A stretch of 64,000 nucleotides of DNA, from the NCBI GenBank assembly GCA_049487715.1, contig CP150559.1, positions 186,001 through 250,000 of the forward strand, read 5' to 3'. The translations under genes and the position numbers were made by a program. Below, one piece after another: positions 56,038 to 64,000 of the stretch. The notes beneath the pieces are model-generated. The model saw only the letters and a list, made by a program, of their open reading frames with translations, was not told the origin of the DNA and did no database searches. This DNA is from Pycnococcus provasolii (taxonomy: Eukaryota > Chlorophyta > Pseudoscourfieldiophyceae > Pseudoscourfieldiales). How positions within the stretch are numbered: the stretch's first letter is position 1; the number at the start of each line of letters is the position of its first letter.

Positions 56038-59000
56038 TCACATGATCAAACAATTGCCCTGCTGACGTTGATGCTCTCTCACCACACCCGGCACACCAAC
56101 ATATGACTCAGTCACCGGGTGCGCCGTCGCATCACCCCCCACGCTCGGGTACGATACCAGAGCCTCAACCTCAGGTCCACCACTGGTTCTCACACTTCCC
56201 GTTGTCGCGACAACGTTCTCACGTGCAGCCCTGTACGCCTGCTCGAGACGCTTCAGCGCAATGGCACCTCGTGTCTGCGGGTCGTCGAGCGCCTTCTTCG
56301 CCTCCTCCATTTTAGCAATCTTCGCGTCAATTGCGGCACTGGCGGCGGCCGCAGCCTCCGGATCGCCGCCGCGAGGCGAGGAGCCTCCTGCCCCCCTACT
56401 ACCACTCGTCACCTCCTCGCCGCGTTCATCGCCAGACATAGCATCTCCCGAAAGCGAAGCCGTAACCTGAGATTTCGCCTCCTCGTATTTCGCCCTGAGA
56501 CGCTCGTATTGCTCATGAATCTCCTCCATGGAAGCTCCTGGCGCAATCTCAAGGATGTCATAAGGGTCGAGCTCATGCGGAAGTTCCGACATTGTGGGAC
56601 TTCCCGTTCCACGGTACTGTGGGGGTGTCGGTGCCGCCGAGCCAGCCGCCGCGGCGGCGGAGCCAATATATGGCGTTAGAGGTGGAGGAGGACTGGCAGC
56701 ACCTTGCGCAGAGGAAAACGGCCCCAGCTTGAGAATGTAGGTTCCAGCCAAACCAACGATGATCAGCACCGCAAGAGAAACGCCGATAGCAATGCCAGCC
56801 ACCGCACCTGCACTCAATCCATCATCCGAATCCTTCGACGTGCCAAGGACTTTGTTCGAAGGCGTCGTGGTGGTGGTCTTCACCGCGCTTGTGGTTGTGG
56901 TTGTCGTACCCGTACCCGGAGGCGGCGGCGAAGGCGGCGGCGAAGGCGGCGGCGGCAGCGGCGGGAAGCGCCGCGCGCTTTCGTTGACTTGGCGTTGCTT
57001 TTCCACAGCCTCTACCGCGACAAGCACGGCAGATACATCAGCGTAGCGTTCCGCGGCATCGTTCGTTGTTTCCAGCGCGCACGCCTCAGTCGCGTTTGCG
57101 CTCGGGTACTCGAAGAACCCACGCGGTGCTCTAGGCGGCGGACTCGGCGGAGGTGGCAGATTCAAAGTAACGGCATTCGGAGGTGGCGGCGAAGGGTTAG
57201 AAGGCGTCGGCGTCTGCGACGACGGTGAGGACCCTTTCTCCGCGACGCAACCTGCCCACTTCATCACCTCAAGTCCTAGCGGCTCCGCCGGAGTGCTTCC
57301 CACCACTGGCGGCGGAGGCGACACAATGTTTTTGAGTGCGAATGATATGCTGCTCGCCAAACCATTGTTATTGATCGCGCTGTTGATTTCGTTTGCCAGC
57401 AACTCGCTGGTTGGCGTGGGTCGCAGGAGAGGGCTTTCATCCATTTTCGCGATATCTGCTGCGTCCTCCTTGCCTGAGTCATCCGTGAGAATCGTAAATG
57501 CAACGAGTGTCGTCGGTTGCATCTGCTGCAGCATTTCACGGCGGCGGCGGTGGCGACCGCTGTTGCCACCAGCCGGAACCATCCCGCCATTTTCAATTTT
57601 GTCAATAACCACATCACTCTGACTGCGACTGATGGCATTGGCAATGCCCTTCACAAGGCCAAATCGTGCCATGTTGGAGAAGAAGGTGTCAACGGTCGTA
57701 CCACCAAGCTGAATGGACGAGCTTGCCGCGGCAATGAGTGGCGTTTTTGTTTGGCTGCTACCCTCCGTGGCATTCATGCGCCTTGCGATAATGTCCAGAA
57801 GCGCACTCGAAATTTTTTCCGCGCCAACTTTGGAGATTCGATCTGCCACCGCAAAATTGGAAGATATCTTGCACGTAACGCCGTCGCCGCTCATCAGCTC
57901 AGGGCAAGCGCCACACGTGCGACCATTCTGTGGAGCTGGCACGTCCGTGCACTTGACTCCGGGAAAGCAAGGCGCCAGCTTGCACCCATCGATGTCATCA
58001 CACTGCTGCGTCTCGGTATTGCGAACGCGTCCTGGGGGACAAACCTCCATGGGAGGCGGCGGGCTTGGAGGAGACGACGTTGGAGGAGGAGGCGGCGAAT
58101 CCTTGAGCGGCGGAATTGGCGGCGAAGTGGGGAAAGGCGGGGGCGGCGGGCTGGGCGGCGGGCTGGGCGGCGGGCTGGGTGGCGGCGACTGAGGCGGCGG
58201 CGGCGGACTGGGCGGCGGGCTCGGCGGTGGCGGGCTCGGCGGGCTGGGCGGCGGCGGACTAGGCGGTGGGCTGGGCGGCGGCGGGCTGGGCGGCGGGCTG
58301 GGCGGCGGCGGGCTGCACGTTCCAACCGCAATGCAAGCATCTGGTGGTGGCGGCGGCGGGCTCGGCGGCGGACTTGGCGGCGGGCTCGGCGGCGGGCTCG
58401 GCGGCGGGCTCGGCGGCGGGCTCGGCGGCGGGCTCGGCAAAGGAGGCGGCGGAGGTGGTGGTGGTGGTGGTGGCGGCGGCGGGCTCGGCGGGCTCGGCGG
58501 CGGCGGCGGTGGCGGCGGCGGCGGCCTGGGAGGTGGTGAAGGTGGAGGTGGTGAAGGTGGAGGAGATGGAGGTGGAGATGGAGGTGGTGAAGGTGGAGGA
58601 GATGGAGGTGGTGGTGGCGGCGGCGGAGGAGGTGCAGCCGAGTTGGGTGCCACGGTGACGATGATGTTTGTCAGCGCAGCCATTCCCGCAGCCACAAGCG
58701 CGTTTTTAAGGTTTGTCTTTTGGGCGTCACCAAGCATCGCGATGGCGTTCGACGCCTGAATCGTCGTTGCAAGCTCCACTTTGTACGCAACAACAGCTGA
58801 ATTCTGTAAGAGGTGCCTTCGCGCCGCGTTGGAAACGCTGCTGATGACCACTGCGTTGCTGTCGATGGTGACAACGCTTGCAATTTGGTTCTTGACACCG
58901 GTCTTGAAGGCTGCCGTGTTGGTCGCCTCGTTAAACGTCGTCGCAGTGTAACCGGTCAGAGTCACCGTGCTGGAGACGACGTAGACGTTCGGCGGCGGCG

Positions 59001-59184
59001 GCGGCGGCGACGGCGGCGGCGGTGGCGGAGGCGGCGGTGGCGAGTCCAGCCCGTAGAACGAGTAGGCGTGCGCCATTGTCGCCGTCGTCGTGAGCGTGCC
59101 TCCCATCGTCAACGTCAGCGTCAACGTGACGGACAGCAAGATGGCACTTCTTAACGTGGAGACGAGCCGTGGGGACTTCTTCAT
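56038..59184 (-). CDS. Ser-Pro-rich (Hyp-rich) wall-type transmembrane protein with degenerate J-like cytosolic tail
   Basis: The first in-frame ATG is at 59184, giving 1048 residues. Order: signal peptide (about 1-42); poly-Pro; an SEA-like alpha/beta domain (about 65-190, VTLTGYTA..., then RRHLLQ); a long SPPPSPPP region (about 192-370) of the kind hydroxylated and glycosylated in algal walls; an EGF-like unit (about 377-435, six or more Cys); a helical domain (about 440-560); a second Pro-rich linker; TM helix (about 792-816); and a cytosolic tail. The tail at about 868-990 reads HELDPYDILEIAPGAS-EEIHEQYERL and later AKKALDDPQTRGAI, the outline of a J domain without HPD. It probably links wall and cytoplasm. 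Confidence 0.8.
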   Translation of the reverse strand: MKKSPRLVSTLRSAILLSVTLTLTLTMGGTLTTTATMAHAYSFYGLDSPPPPPPPPPPSPPPPPPNVYVVSSTVTLTGYTATTFNEATNTAAFKTGVKNQIASVVTIDSNAVVISSVSNAARRHLLQNSAVVAYKVELATTIQASNAIAMLGDAQKTNLKNALVAAGMAALTNIIVTVAPNSAAPPPPPPPPPPSPPPSPPPSPPPSPPPSPPPPSPPPRPPPPPPPPPPSPPSPPPPPPPPPPPPPPLPSPPPSPPPSPPPSPPPSPPPSPPPSPPPPPPDACIAVGTCSPPPPSPPPSPPPPSPPPSPPPPSPPSPPPPSPPPSPPPPPQSPPPSPPPSPPPSPPPPPFPTSPPIPPLKDSPPPPPTSSPPSPPPPMEVCPPGRVRNTETQQCDDIDGCKLAPCFPGVKCTDVPAPQNGRTCGACPELMSGDGVTCKISSNFAVADRISKVGAEKISSALLDIIARRMNATEGSSQTKTPLIAAASSSIQLGGTTVDTFFSNMARFGLVKGIANAISRSQSDVVIDKIENGGMVPAGGNSGRHRRRREMLQQMQPTTLVAFTILTDDSGKEDAADIAKMDESPLLRPTPTSELLANEINSAINNNGLASSISFALKNIVSPPPPVVGSTPAEPLGLEVMKWAGCVAEKGSSPSSQTPTPSNPSPPPPNAVTLNLPPPPSPPPRAPRGFFEYPSANATEACALETTNDAAERYADVSAVLVAVEAVEKQRQVNESARRFPPLPPPPSPPPSPPPPGTGTTTTTTSAVKTTTTTPSNKVLGTSKDSDDGLSAGAVAGIAIGVSLAVLIIVGLAGTYILKLGPFSSAQGAASPPPPLTPYIGSAAAAAGSAAPTPPQYRGTGSPTMSELPHELDPYDILEIAPGASMEEIHEQYERLRAKYEEAKSQVTASLSGDAMSGDERGEEVTSGSRGAGGSSPRGGDPEAAAAASAAIDAKIAKMEEAKKALDDPQTRGAIALKRLEQAYRAARENVVATTGSVRTSGGPEVEALVSYPSVGGDATAHPVTESYVGVPGVVREHQRQQGNCLIM

Positions 59185-59266
59185 GGTTCCCTTCTTCAAG
59201 ATTCGTCAGATGCTCTTAAGCTTACTAATATGTTTCGCTGTTATCTATCGCAGTGGAGTGGTAAGA

Positions 59267-59400
59267 AACGAACTGCAACGAACTGCAACGAACGAACTGC
59301 AACGAACGAACTGCAACGAACGAACTGCAACGAACGAACTGCAACGAACGAACTGCAACGAACGAACTGCAACGAACGAACTGCAACGAACTGCAACGAA
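59267..59400 (+). repeat. 14-bp tandem repeat, unit ACGAACGAACTGCA
   Basis: About nine units, some with a deletion of ACGA to a 10-bp form, lie just upstream of the wall-type receptor gene (its ATG is at 59184 on the other strand). Confidence 0.9.
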
Positions 59401-59962
59401 AGGTAACGAAAGTTGAGGCCAAAAACGAGATTAAGACTGTAAGAGCCTCGAGGCTTAAGACAAACGAGCAGAGACTACTTTGGACAAACGATTAGGATGA
59501 TTATTATGATGACGATGCTCGCGGCCGAGGCAAGTGCCGAGTTGCGTTGGAGTTTGATGGCCCGAGGGGAGCGGTCGAAGTCGAAGTCTCCAGTGCGAAT
59601 CTACAGTGCATACGCGCACACCTCCGCGGAACTCGCCGATGATCAGCCGATGATCGCGATGCGATGCGATGGAACTTCGAAGGGGCTCTGGCTAGCCGTC
59701 TGGGAGAGAGCTCTGTCGTCGAAATTATTAGCCATGCCCATGCTGAATTCTCCTCATGCAGGTTGCCAGGGCCTTTGCTCGAGGCTCCAGGCAGCACTCA
59801 GCACATCTTCAATCTTCGGTGCGATGCAACGCACGACCGACACGTGCTGGAGCCTGGAGGAGGGAGTGGTGGGCCCCTGGAGGAGGCCAGGAGGGAGTGG
59901 TGGGCCCCTAGGTGGCTGCCTTGCCTGGACGAGCTTGCCACGAGTGTTTCTTGCAGGAGATC

Positions 59963-60016
59963 AGTAGTTCTACACTGTATTCCTCTACAGTACAGTAGCT
60001 AGAACTACTGTACAGT
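59963..60016. repeat. Nested inverted repeats around ACAGTACAGTAG
   Basis: AGTAGTTCTA (59963-59972) is the perfect inverse of TAGAACTACT (60000-60009). Inside, TACAGTACAGTAG faces CTACTGTACAGTA with one mismatch. This could form a cruciform or mark an element end. Confidence 0.6.
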
Positions 60017-60329
60017 ATGTACAGAGGTCCGCTAAATTTACATACGGTGACCGGTTTTCAAGGGATAACTTTGTGATAACCGGTCAGAATTGAGTGATCT
60101 TTGGTTCTATCGAACTGGAAAAACTGGGGCATTTGCGTATTAAGGTAGCTTTCAGCGTTTCCGTGAAACCAACGGATAGTGCCGAAACGCGAGGGTGGTA
60201 TGAACTGAAGAAAATGGTCGTGATTTTCCCGAAAACTGCGGGGGAGGGAAATTCCGACCGGGGGCTGACCGGGGGGGGGGATCCCGGTCACCCCTTCCCT
60301 GACAATTTTCAAACTGCCATTGGCGCCAT

Positions 60330-60785
60330 GGGACGCACGGCAGGCAAGCGTGGACCGCGTATGGCAAGGAAGAAAGGAGAGTTACACCTCGAGCTCCGCG
60401 CCACGGTCAAGGTTCTTGCCAACGCCGGCAAGAACCTCGACGAGATTGTCGAGTTGATCTTGCCCATGATGACAACATCCACGTCGTGACGTCGAAGCGT
60501 GACCACCGCCACTCCGCAAAAACGATGTACGGTGCCCACGTCGCAAAGACGCGTGAAACTTCCTCAGATTCTTCCACGCTTCGGACGTTAACACATTGCC
60601 GCCCGATTTTTGAACGCCTCCCGAATTTTGACCAAATTCCATTTGTAAGTCAGGTCGAGCTCATCGCCATGCCGGACGTCGTGGACGCCGAAGTGGCCGA
60701 GGCGAGTGTGACTGTGCGACGATACTTGAGCTCGGCCGCACACGTCGTGCGACGCAAGCGAAAGCGGCAGGTAGCACAAAATTAG
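60330..60785 (+). pseudogene. Possible transposase or DNA-binding protein remnant
   Basis: 60330-60488 encodes a basic start followed by KKGELHLELRATVKVLANAGKNLDEIVELIL, with the Leu/Arg/Ala spacing of the helix-turn-helix at the front of Tc1/mariner-like transposases. A stop follows, and a second frame (60486-60785) continues with charged sequence ending RRKRKRQ. The two overlap by four bases. No catalytic DDE region is seen. It may be a decayed element or two short unrelated frames. Confidence 0.25.
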
Positions 60786-61157
60786 CTGAAAATCGAGATA
60801 AGCCGAGTCTTGCCACGCAAGCTTGTAGACGCTACCTTTCTGGCGCTCATGGCTTCGCGCATGGCGCGGTACAAGACGCGTTGGACGCTGTGTGCGAGGG
60901 CGCATAGCAGTGAACGCGCGCCCAAACGTGCAAGCTGTGTACCAGGGGCAGGGGGACCTGTCAGGGGGGGCGGGATCATATTAGGCCGCACAAACCAAAA
61001 GGGACCGGGTTCGGGTTCGGGTTCGGACCCCCTCCCTTCTTCTCTGTGTTTGTTTGCGACGGGGTGGATGGCTCCCATTCCGATGCGTGCAACAGGTCTC
61101 TCACTCACTTTCATCATACTTACTTACACACTTATGATAGACAGACCACTGTAAGTC

Positions 61158-61526
61158 CTACTTACGGCTCTTGCCTTTGGCCTTGCCGGACACGCCGCCG
61201 CCAAACAACAAGTCGATGCAGTTCTGACAACCCTTCTTGCTGTTGACGTTGTACTTCTGACCGCAGTCCTTGCACTTCTTCATCACCACGCCGCCGCCGC
61301 CGCCGCTCGAGGTTGCAGCGCCACCCTCCGAAACCTCCTGAGCTTTCTTCTCAGCTTCGGCAGCCTTCTTCGCCTCCAACTTAGAGGCATCTGCGTCCTC
61401 CTTGCTCGTATCTTTCGATCCCACGGCCCACTGTGCATCCTTGCGCGCTTCCTTCTTGGCGTGCGCCGCGATCTCCTTCTCCTTCTGCGCAGCCTTCGCC
61501 TGTGCGACGGACTCCTCGCGGCCCAT
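61158..61526 (-). CDS. Small Lys/Ala-rich coiled protein with C-terminal CxxC zinc ribbon
   Basis: ATG 61526 (MGREESVAQ) gives 122 residues; an in-frame ATG at 61556 would add ten. The first ~75 residues form one charged helix (AKAAQKEKEIAAHAKKEARKD, then W) that recalls the CCDC124/Lso2 ribosome-associated family. After a Gly linker come CKDCGQKYN and CQNC, a four-Cys zinc-ribbon pattern, and a basic end (KAKGKSRK). I know of no family with exactly this pairing. The basic end suggests RNA or ribosome binding. Confidence 0.65.
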   Translation of the reverse strand: MGREESVAQAKAAQKEKEIAAHAKKEARKDAQWAVGSKDTSKEDADASKLEAKKAAEAEKKAQEVSEGGAATSSGGGGGVVMKKCKDCGQKYNVNSKKGCQNCIDLLFGGGVSGKAKGKSRK

Positions 61527-61764
61527 GAATGCGGACCGTAAAAGGTGTGCACTCACTAGCTAACCTTAGAGTACCTACCTACAGTCGTGACCGAGATATG
61601 CCGTGTGCACACGGCCCACGGACGGAGATCTGCTGATGCGATGCGTTCGGTGCCAACGACAGAAATGGCTCAATGGCTCCCCCCCAGAAAAGGAAAATAG
61701 TAAAAATACCAGAGGGGGGTTTTGAGGGGGGACTGGGGATCCCCCGTTAGGGTTTTAAAAATGG

Positions 61765-61788
61765 TTAGGGTTAGGGTTAGGGTTAGGG
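61765..61788 (+). repeat. Interstitial (TTAGGG)4
   Basis: Four perfect TTAGGG units lie 66 bases upstream of the TrhO-like ATG. The human-type six-base unit is found here, not TTTAGGG as in most plants and many green algae. Confidence 0.9.
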
Positions 61789-61853
61789 CTATCCGTATCC
61801 GCCGCCGCCCTTCCACCCGCCGCCCTTCCGCCGCCGCGTTGTTGAGACTGTTC

Positions 61854-63584
61854 ATGGTCATGGGCACAGATGTCGTGCACGTTGAAGACACGCGTGAAGT
61901 CGTGGTACACGCGTGGCAGGCGCGCCCGACGTCCAACAGCGCACCGCTCCCGTCCATTCCCACAAATCAAAACGCCTCGTCGTCTGTGTGCTCCACATCA
62001 ATCGTCCTCTTCTACCAGTACGTCGACCCCGCGTGGACACCTTCTGTCCACAAGGCTAGACTAAAAGAAATCATCTCCCTAGCCACATCATTACACGTCA
62101 CGGGACGAGGGCGATGCGCACGCGAGGGACTCAACTGCACGCTAACAGCCTGCGCAGAAAACATACGCAAGTTCTGCGAGGCTCTGCGAGAAGTCGACCC
62201 GGTATTCCGCGAAACGGACTTCAAAATCACTGACAACTTGCCAGCCACAGAGAGGTTCAAGGCGCTAACACTGCGAAAGGTGGACGAGCTCGTCGCGTAC
62301 GGCCTCGAGGGAGCCAAGGCGCCCAGCCTGCGTGAGTACGGTGGGACGCACCTGGAGGCGACTGAATACCACAAGTGCTTACAGAACCCGAACGCCGTCG
62401 TCGTCGACGTGAGAAATGCCTACGAGACGGCGGTGGGGCACATCAGACCGCCACCGGGAGGTGCGCAGCTCGTGGACCCGAGGATGCGAAACTCCGGCGA
62501 GTTTGCGGCGTGGCTGAACTCCGAGGAAACAAAGCAAAAGCTGCAGGGCAAGGAGGTTCTCATGTACTGCACGGGAGGAATCCGATGCGAAAGGGCGACG
62601 GCACTGCTGAATAAGATGACGAGTGAGGATGATGGCTTCAAGGTTCAGGGAGTATCGCACGTTCGCGGCGGCATCGAGCGGTACCTGAAGACGTTCCCGT
62701 CCGGCGGTTATTGGACGGGCATGAACTACCTATTCGACAGGCGCCAGGAGCAGCTTCCAGAGAATCACAACCTGGTGGACCTTGCGGGTAAGCCCATGGG
62801 ATCTGACCAGCTCGCGGAGGCGATCGCAGGCGAAGTGTTGAGTCGACGTGAGACAACTGCGGCAGCTGTGGAGCCACCACAGCCAAAATGCTGCGTCTGC
62901 GCGAGACCTTACGCATTGTACCGAGGGCAATTTCACTGCGCGATGCGCGAGTGCAAGGTACCAGTGATAGTTTGCCCAGCCTGCGCCCCTAAGTGCTCGC
63001 GAAGTCTTTTGCGATGCCCGCTGTGCACCGAGGGATACACGGCTCCCAAGCAGAGGCCAGCATTTCTGCAAAATGCAGCAATGGAGGCTGATGCTACCGC
63101 AAAGTCGGAGACGGAATTCACGCAGGGTAGCACAAGTCACGTCGGCACAAAGTTCTCCCCGAATCGCCGCATTTTTTTCGGAAAATTGCCACTGCACGTC
63201 CGCGCATCGACGCTGCGCGAATTTGTGGTGCGCTGCTGCGATGGTGCGGTGAATGTGGAGCGCGTGTTATGGGCGATTGACCCGTCAACTTGCGGTTTTT
63301 ACGGCAGCGCATTCGTCGAGCTAAGCAGCGACGTGGAGGCGGAGCGAGTGCTATCTCAGGCATCGCATGTGCTCGACAAGCAGCTGGCTGCGCTTAGCAG
63401 ATGCAAGAAGAGAAAGCGTCGAAGGCCTTCCGCTGGCGCCGAAGACAATCCGTTGTGGGCCCTCAAGCTGCTAGGCACGGAGAAGAGGGTGAAATTTGGT
63501 TTTGCTGCAAGCATATCATCTTCGCAATCTGATGGCTGCACCTTTGAGAGCGAAATTCCTCCCCTACCAGCATCCTGCAAATAG
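61854..63584 (+). CDS. TrhO/TSTD2-type rhodanese with Cys-rich zinc region and C-terminal RRM
   Basis: The start is taken at ATG 61854, because the frame further up reads through the telomere-like repeat; this gives 576 residues. An acylphosphatase-like N-terminal domain (about 40-150, FYQYVD, REGLNCTL) and a rhodanese domain (about 165-290) with YCTGGIRCERA (active Cys about 239) match bacterial TrhO, which hydroxylates uridine-34 of tRNA, and animal TSTD2. A Cys-rich region (about 345-400, CCVCARPY, CPAC, CPLC) follows, then an RRM-like domain (about 437-515, RRIFFGKLP and GSAFVELSS as RNP2/RNP1-like strands), and a basic linker. The RRM may help hold tRNA or another RNA. Confidence 0.88.
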   Translation: MVMGTDVVHVEDTREVVVHAWQARPTSNSAPLPSIPTNQNASSSVCSTSIVLFYQYVDPAWTPSVHKARLKEIISLATSLHVTGRGRCAREGLNCTLTACAENIRKFCEALREVDPVFRETDFKITDNLPATERFKALTLRKVDELVAYGLEGAKAPSLREYGGTHLEATEYHKCLQNPNAVVVDVRNAYETAVGHIRPPPGGAQLVDPRMRNSGEFAAWLNSEETKQKLQGKEVLMYCTGGIRCERATALLNKMTSEDDGFKVQGVSHVRGGIERYLKTFPSGGYWTGMNYLFDRRQEQLPENHNLVDLAGKPMGSDQLAEAIAGEVLSRRETTAAAVEPPQPKCCVCARPYALYRGQFHCAMRECKVPVIVCPACAPKCSRSLLRCPLCTEGYTAPKQRPAFLQNAAMEADATAKSETEFTQGSTSHVGTKFSPNRRIFFGKLPLHVRASTLREFVVRCCDGAVNVERVLWAIDPSTCGFYGSAFVELSSDVEAERVLSQASHVLDKQLAALSRCKKRKRRRPSAGAEDNPLWALKLLGTEKRVKFGFAASISSSQSDGCTFESEIPPLPASCK

Positions 63585-64000
63585 AAAGGTGCGTGACTTG
63601 TTTTGTTTGCCCAGGTTGTTTTTTTATTTCTTCGAGGAAAATGATGACGTCCGTGTGCCGCGGCAGACGAAGGGACACCCACTACATTCGTCGGTCGTTC
63701 CGTTTACGGAGTCAAATTAAACGTGAACGTATCCGCGGGTGCATTCCACCTCTCGATGGCGTACTACGCCGTGGCCGGCGCTTGACAAATTCACAAATTT
63801 GTTTCTGATTCCTCGATCAAACAAACACGACGATCCTTTATGGTTGATTGTATACATAAATGCGATGGAAAATTTCTAACACAACACTTTCTTTCTTTCG
63901 AAACACACGCGCCAATGTTATAAAATTAAAATCAGGTTGTTTTTCGTGCTTCTTGCGCATCATCATGTGCAAGATAGAGATGCGCCACCGTGTGTTCTAC
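63585..64000. other. 3' flank, no gene seen
   Basis: AT-rich in its last half. No coding, RNA or repeat feature is supported before the window ends. Confidence 0.45.

Larger units (their letters stand above)
59185..61157. other. 2-kb gene-poor region with tandem repeat and element debris
   Basis: It contains the 14-bp tandem repeat (59267-59400), nested inverted repeats (59963-60016), G runs (60240-60285) and a transposase-like remnant (60330-60785). The remaining sequence shows no supported gene. Confidence 0.45.

Noticed and set aside
57517-58539. Plus-strand Arg/Gly-rich ORFs opposite the Pro-rich region
   Set aside because: They are shadows of the SPPP repeat; no domain is visible in them.
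59497-60002. Overlapping plus-strand ORFs at 59.5-60.0 kb
   Set aside because: No domain, no good start, and the frame ends in the inverted-repeat cluster.
59966-60016. CRISPR-like array
   Set aside because: The window is nuclear eukaryotic DNA and the repeats here are inverted and unspaced; no direct-repeat/spacer array is present anywhere.

Overview
This is a nuclear segment from a eukaryote, most likely a small green alga (prasinophyte/chlorophyte). Genes are long, mostly uninterrupted and moderately GC-rich on both strands. Several have plastid- or mitochondrion-like leaders (fibrillin, a TPR protein, a possible HMGL-like protein). The proteins include MTR4 helicase, eIF3h, nocturnin-like and F-box proteins, a Ser-Pro-rich wall-type receptor and a receptor-type nucleotidyl cyclase. 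There is no bacterial operon structure. The species cannot be named from the sequence alone.

Layout. 0-6 kb: two tandem secreted alpha/beta hydrolases (the first cut by the window edge), which share a patch of 113 identical bases. 6-16.5 kb: MTR4-type helicase (-), VTT/DedA membrane protein (+), nocturnin-like EEP protein (-), an organelle-targeted protein (-), then about 2 kb without genes that holds a diverged local repeat. 16.5-27 kb: F-box/LRR-like protein with polyQ (-), short coiled-coil protein (-), second EEP protein (+), 1.2k-residue coiled-coil protein with an exact 156-bp internal duplication (-). 27-34 kb: debris-like spacer, plastid fibrillin (+), secreted Cys/His/acidic protein (-), F-box-like protein (-). 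34-43 kb: one 8.6-kb gene for a periplasmic-binding-domain/transmembrane/kinase/cyclase receptor with an unusual repeat-containing C-terminal tail. 43-47.7 kb: small RING protein, a TPR protein with a broken frame, a retroelement fragment (Gag-like ORF, structured leader, start of an RT-like ORF), and tRNA-like halves in permuted order. 47.7-52 kb: eIF3h, an Apd1-type [2Fe-2S] protein, and a third alpha/beta hydrolase with a broken frame. 52-64 kb: repeats and telomere-like tracts, SGNH hydrolase, wall-type receptor with a degenerate J-like tail, transposase-like debris, a small zinc-ribbon protein, and a TrhO-type rhodanese fused to a zinc region and an RRM.

The genes do not form one pathway. 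Recurring themes are secreted or wall-facing proteins (three alpha/beta hydrolases, the SGNH hydrolase, the acidic His/Cys protein, the receptor cyclase, the Ser-Pro-rich receptor) and RNA metabolism (MTR4, nocturnin-like, eIF3h, TrhO-RRM).

The points most worth a second look are the permuted tRNA-like locus, the retroelement fragment, the receptor cyclase tail, the J-like tail on a wall receptor, and four otherwise good genes whose frames break. For three of them a putative 32-40-nt GT-AG intron would restore the frame.
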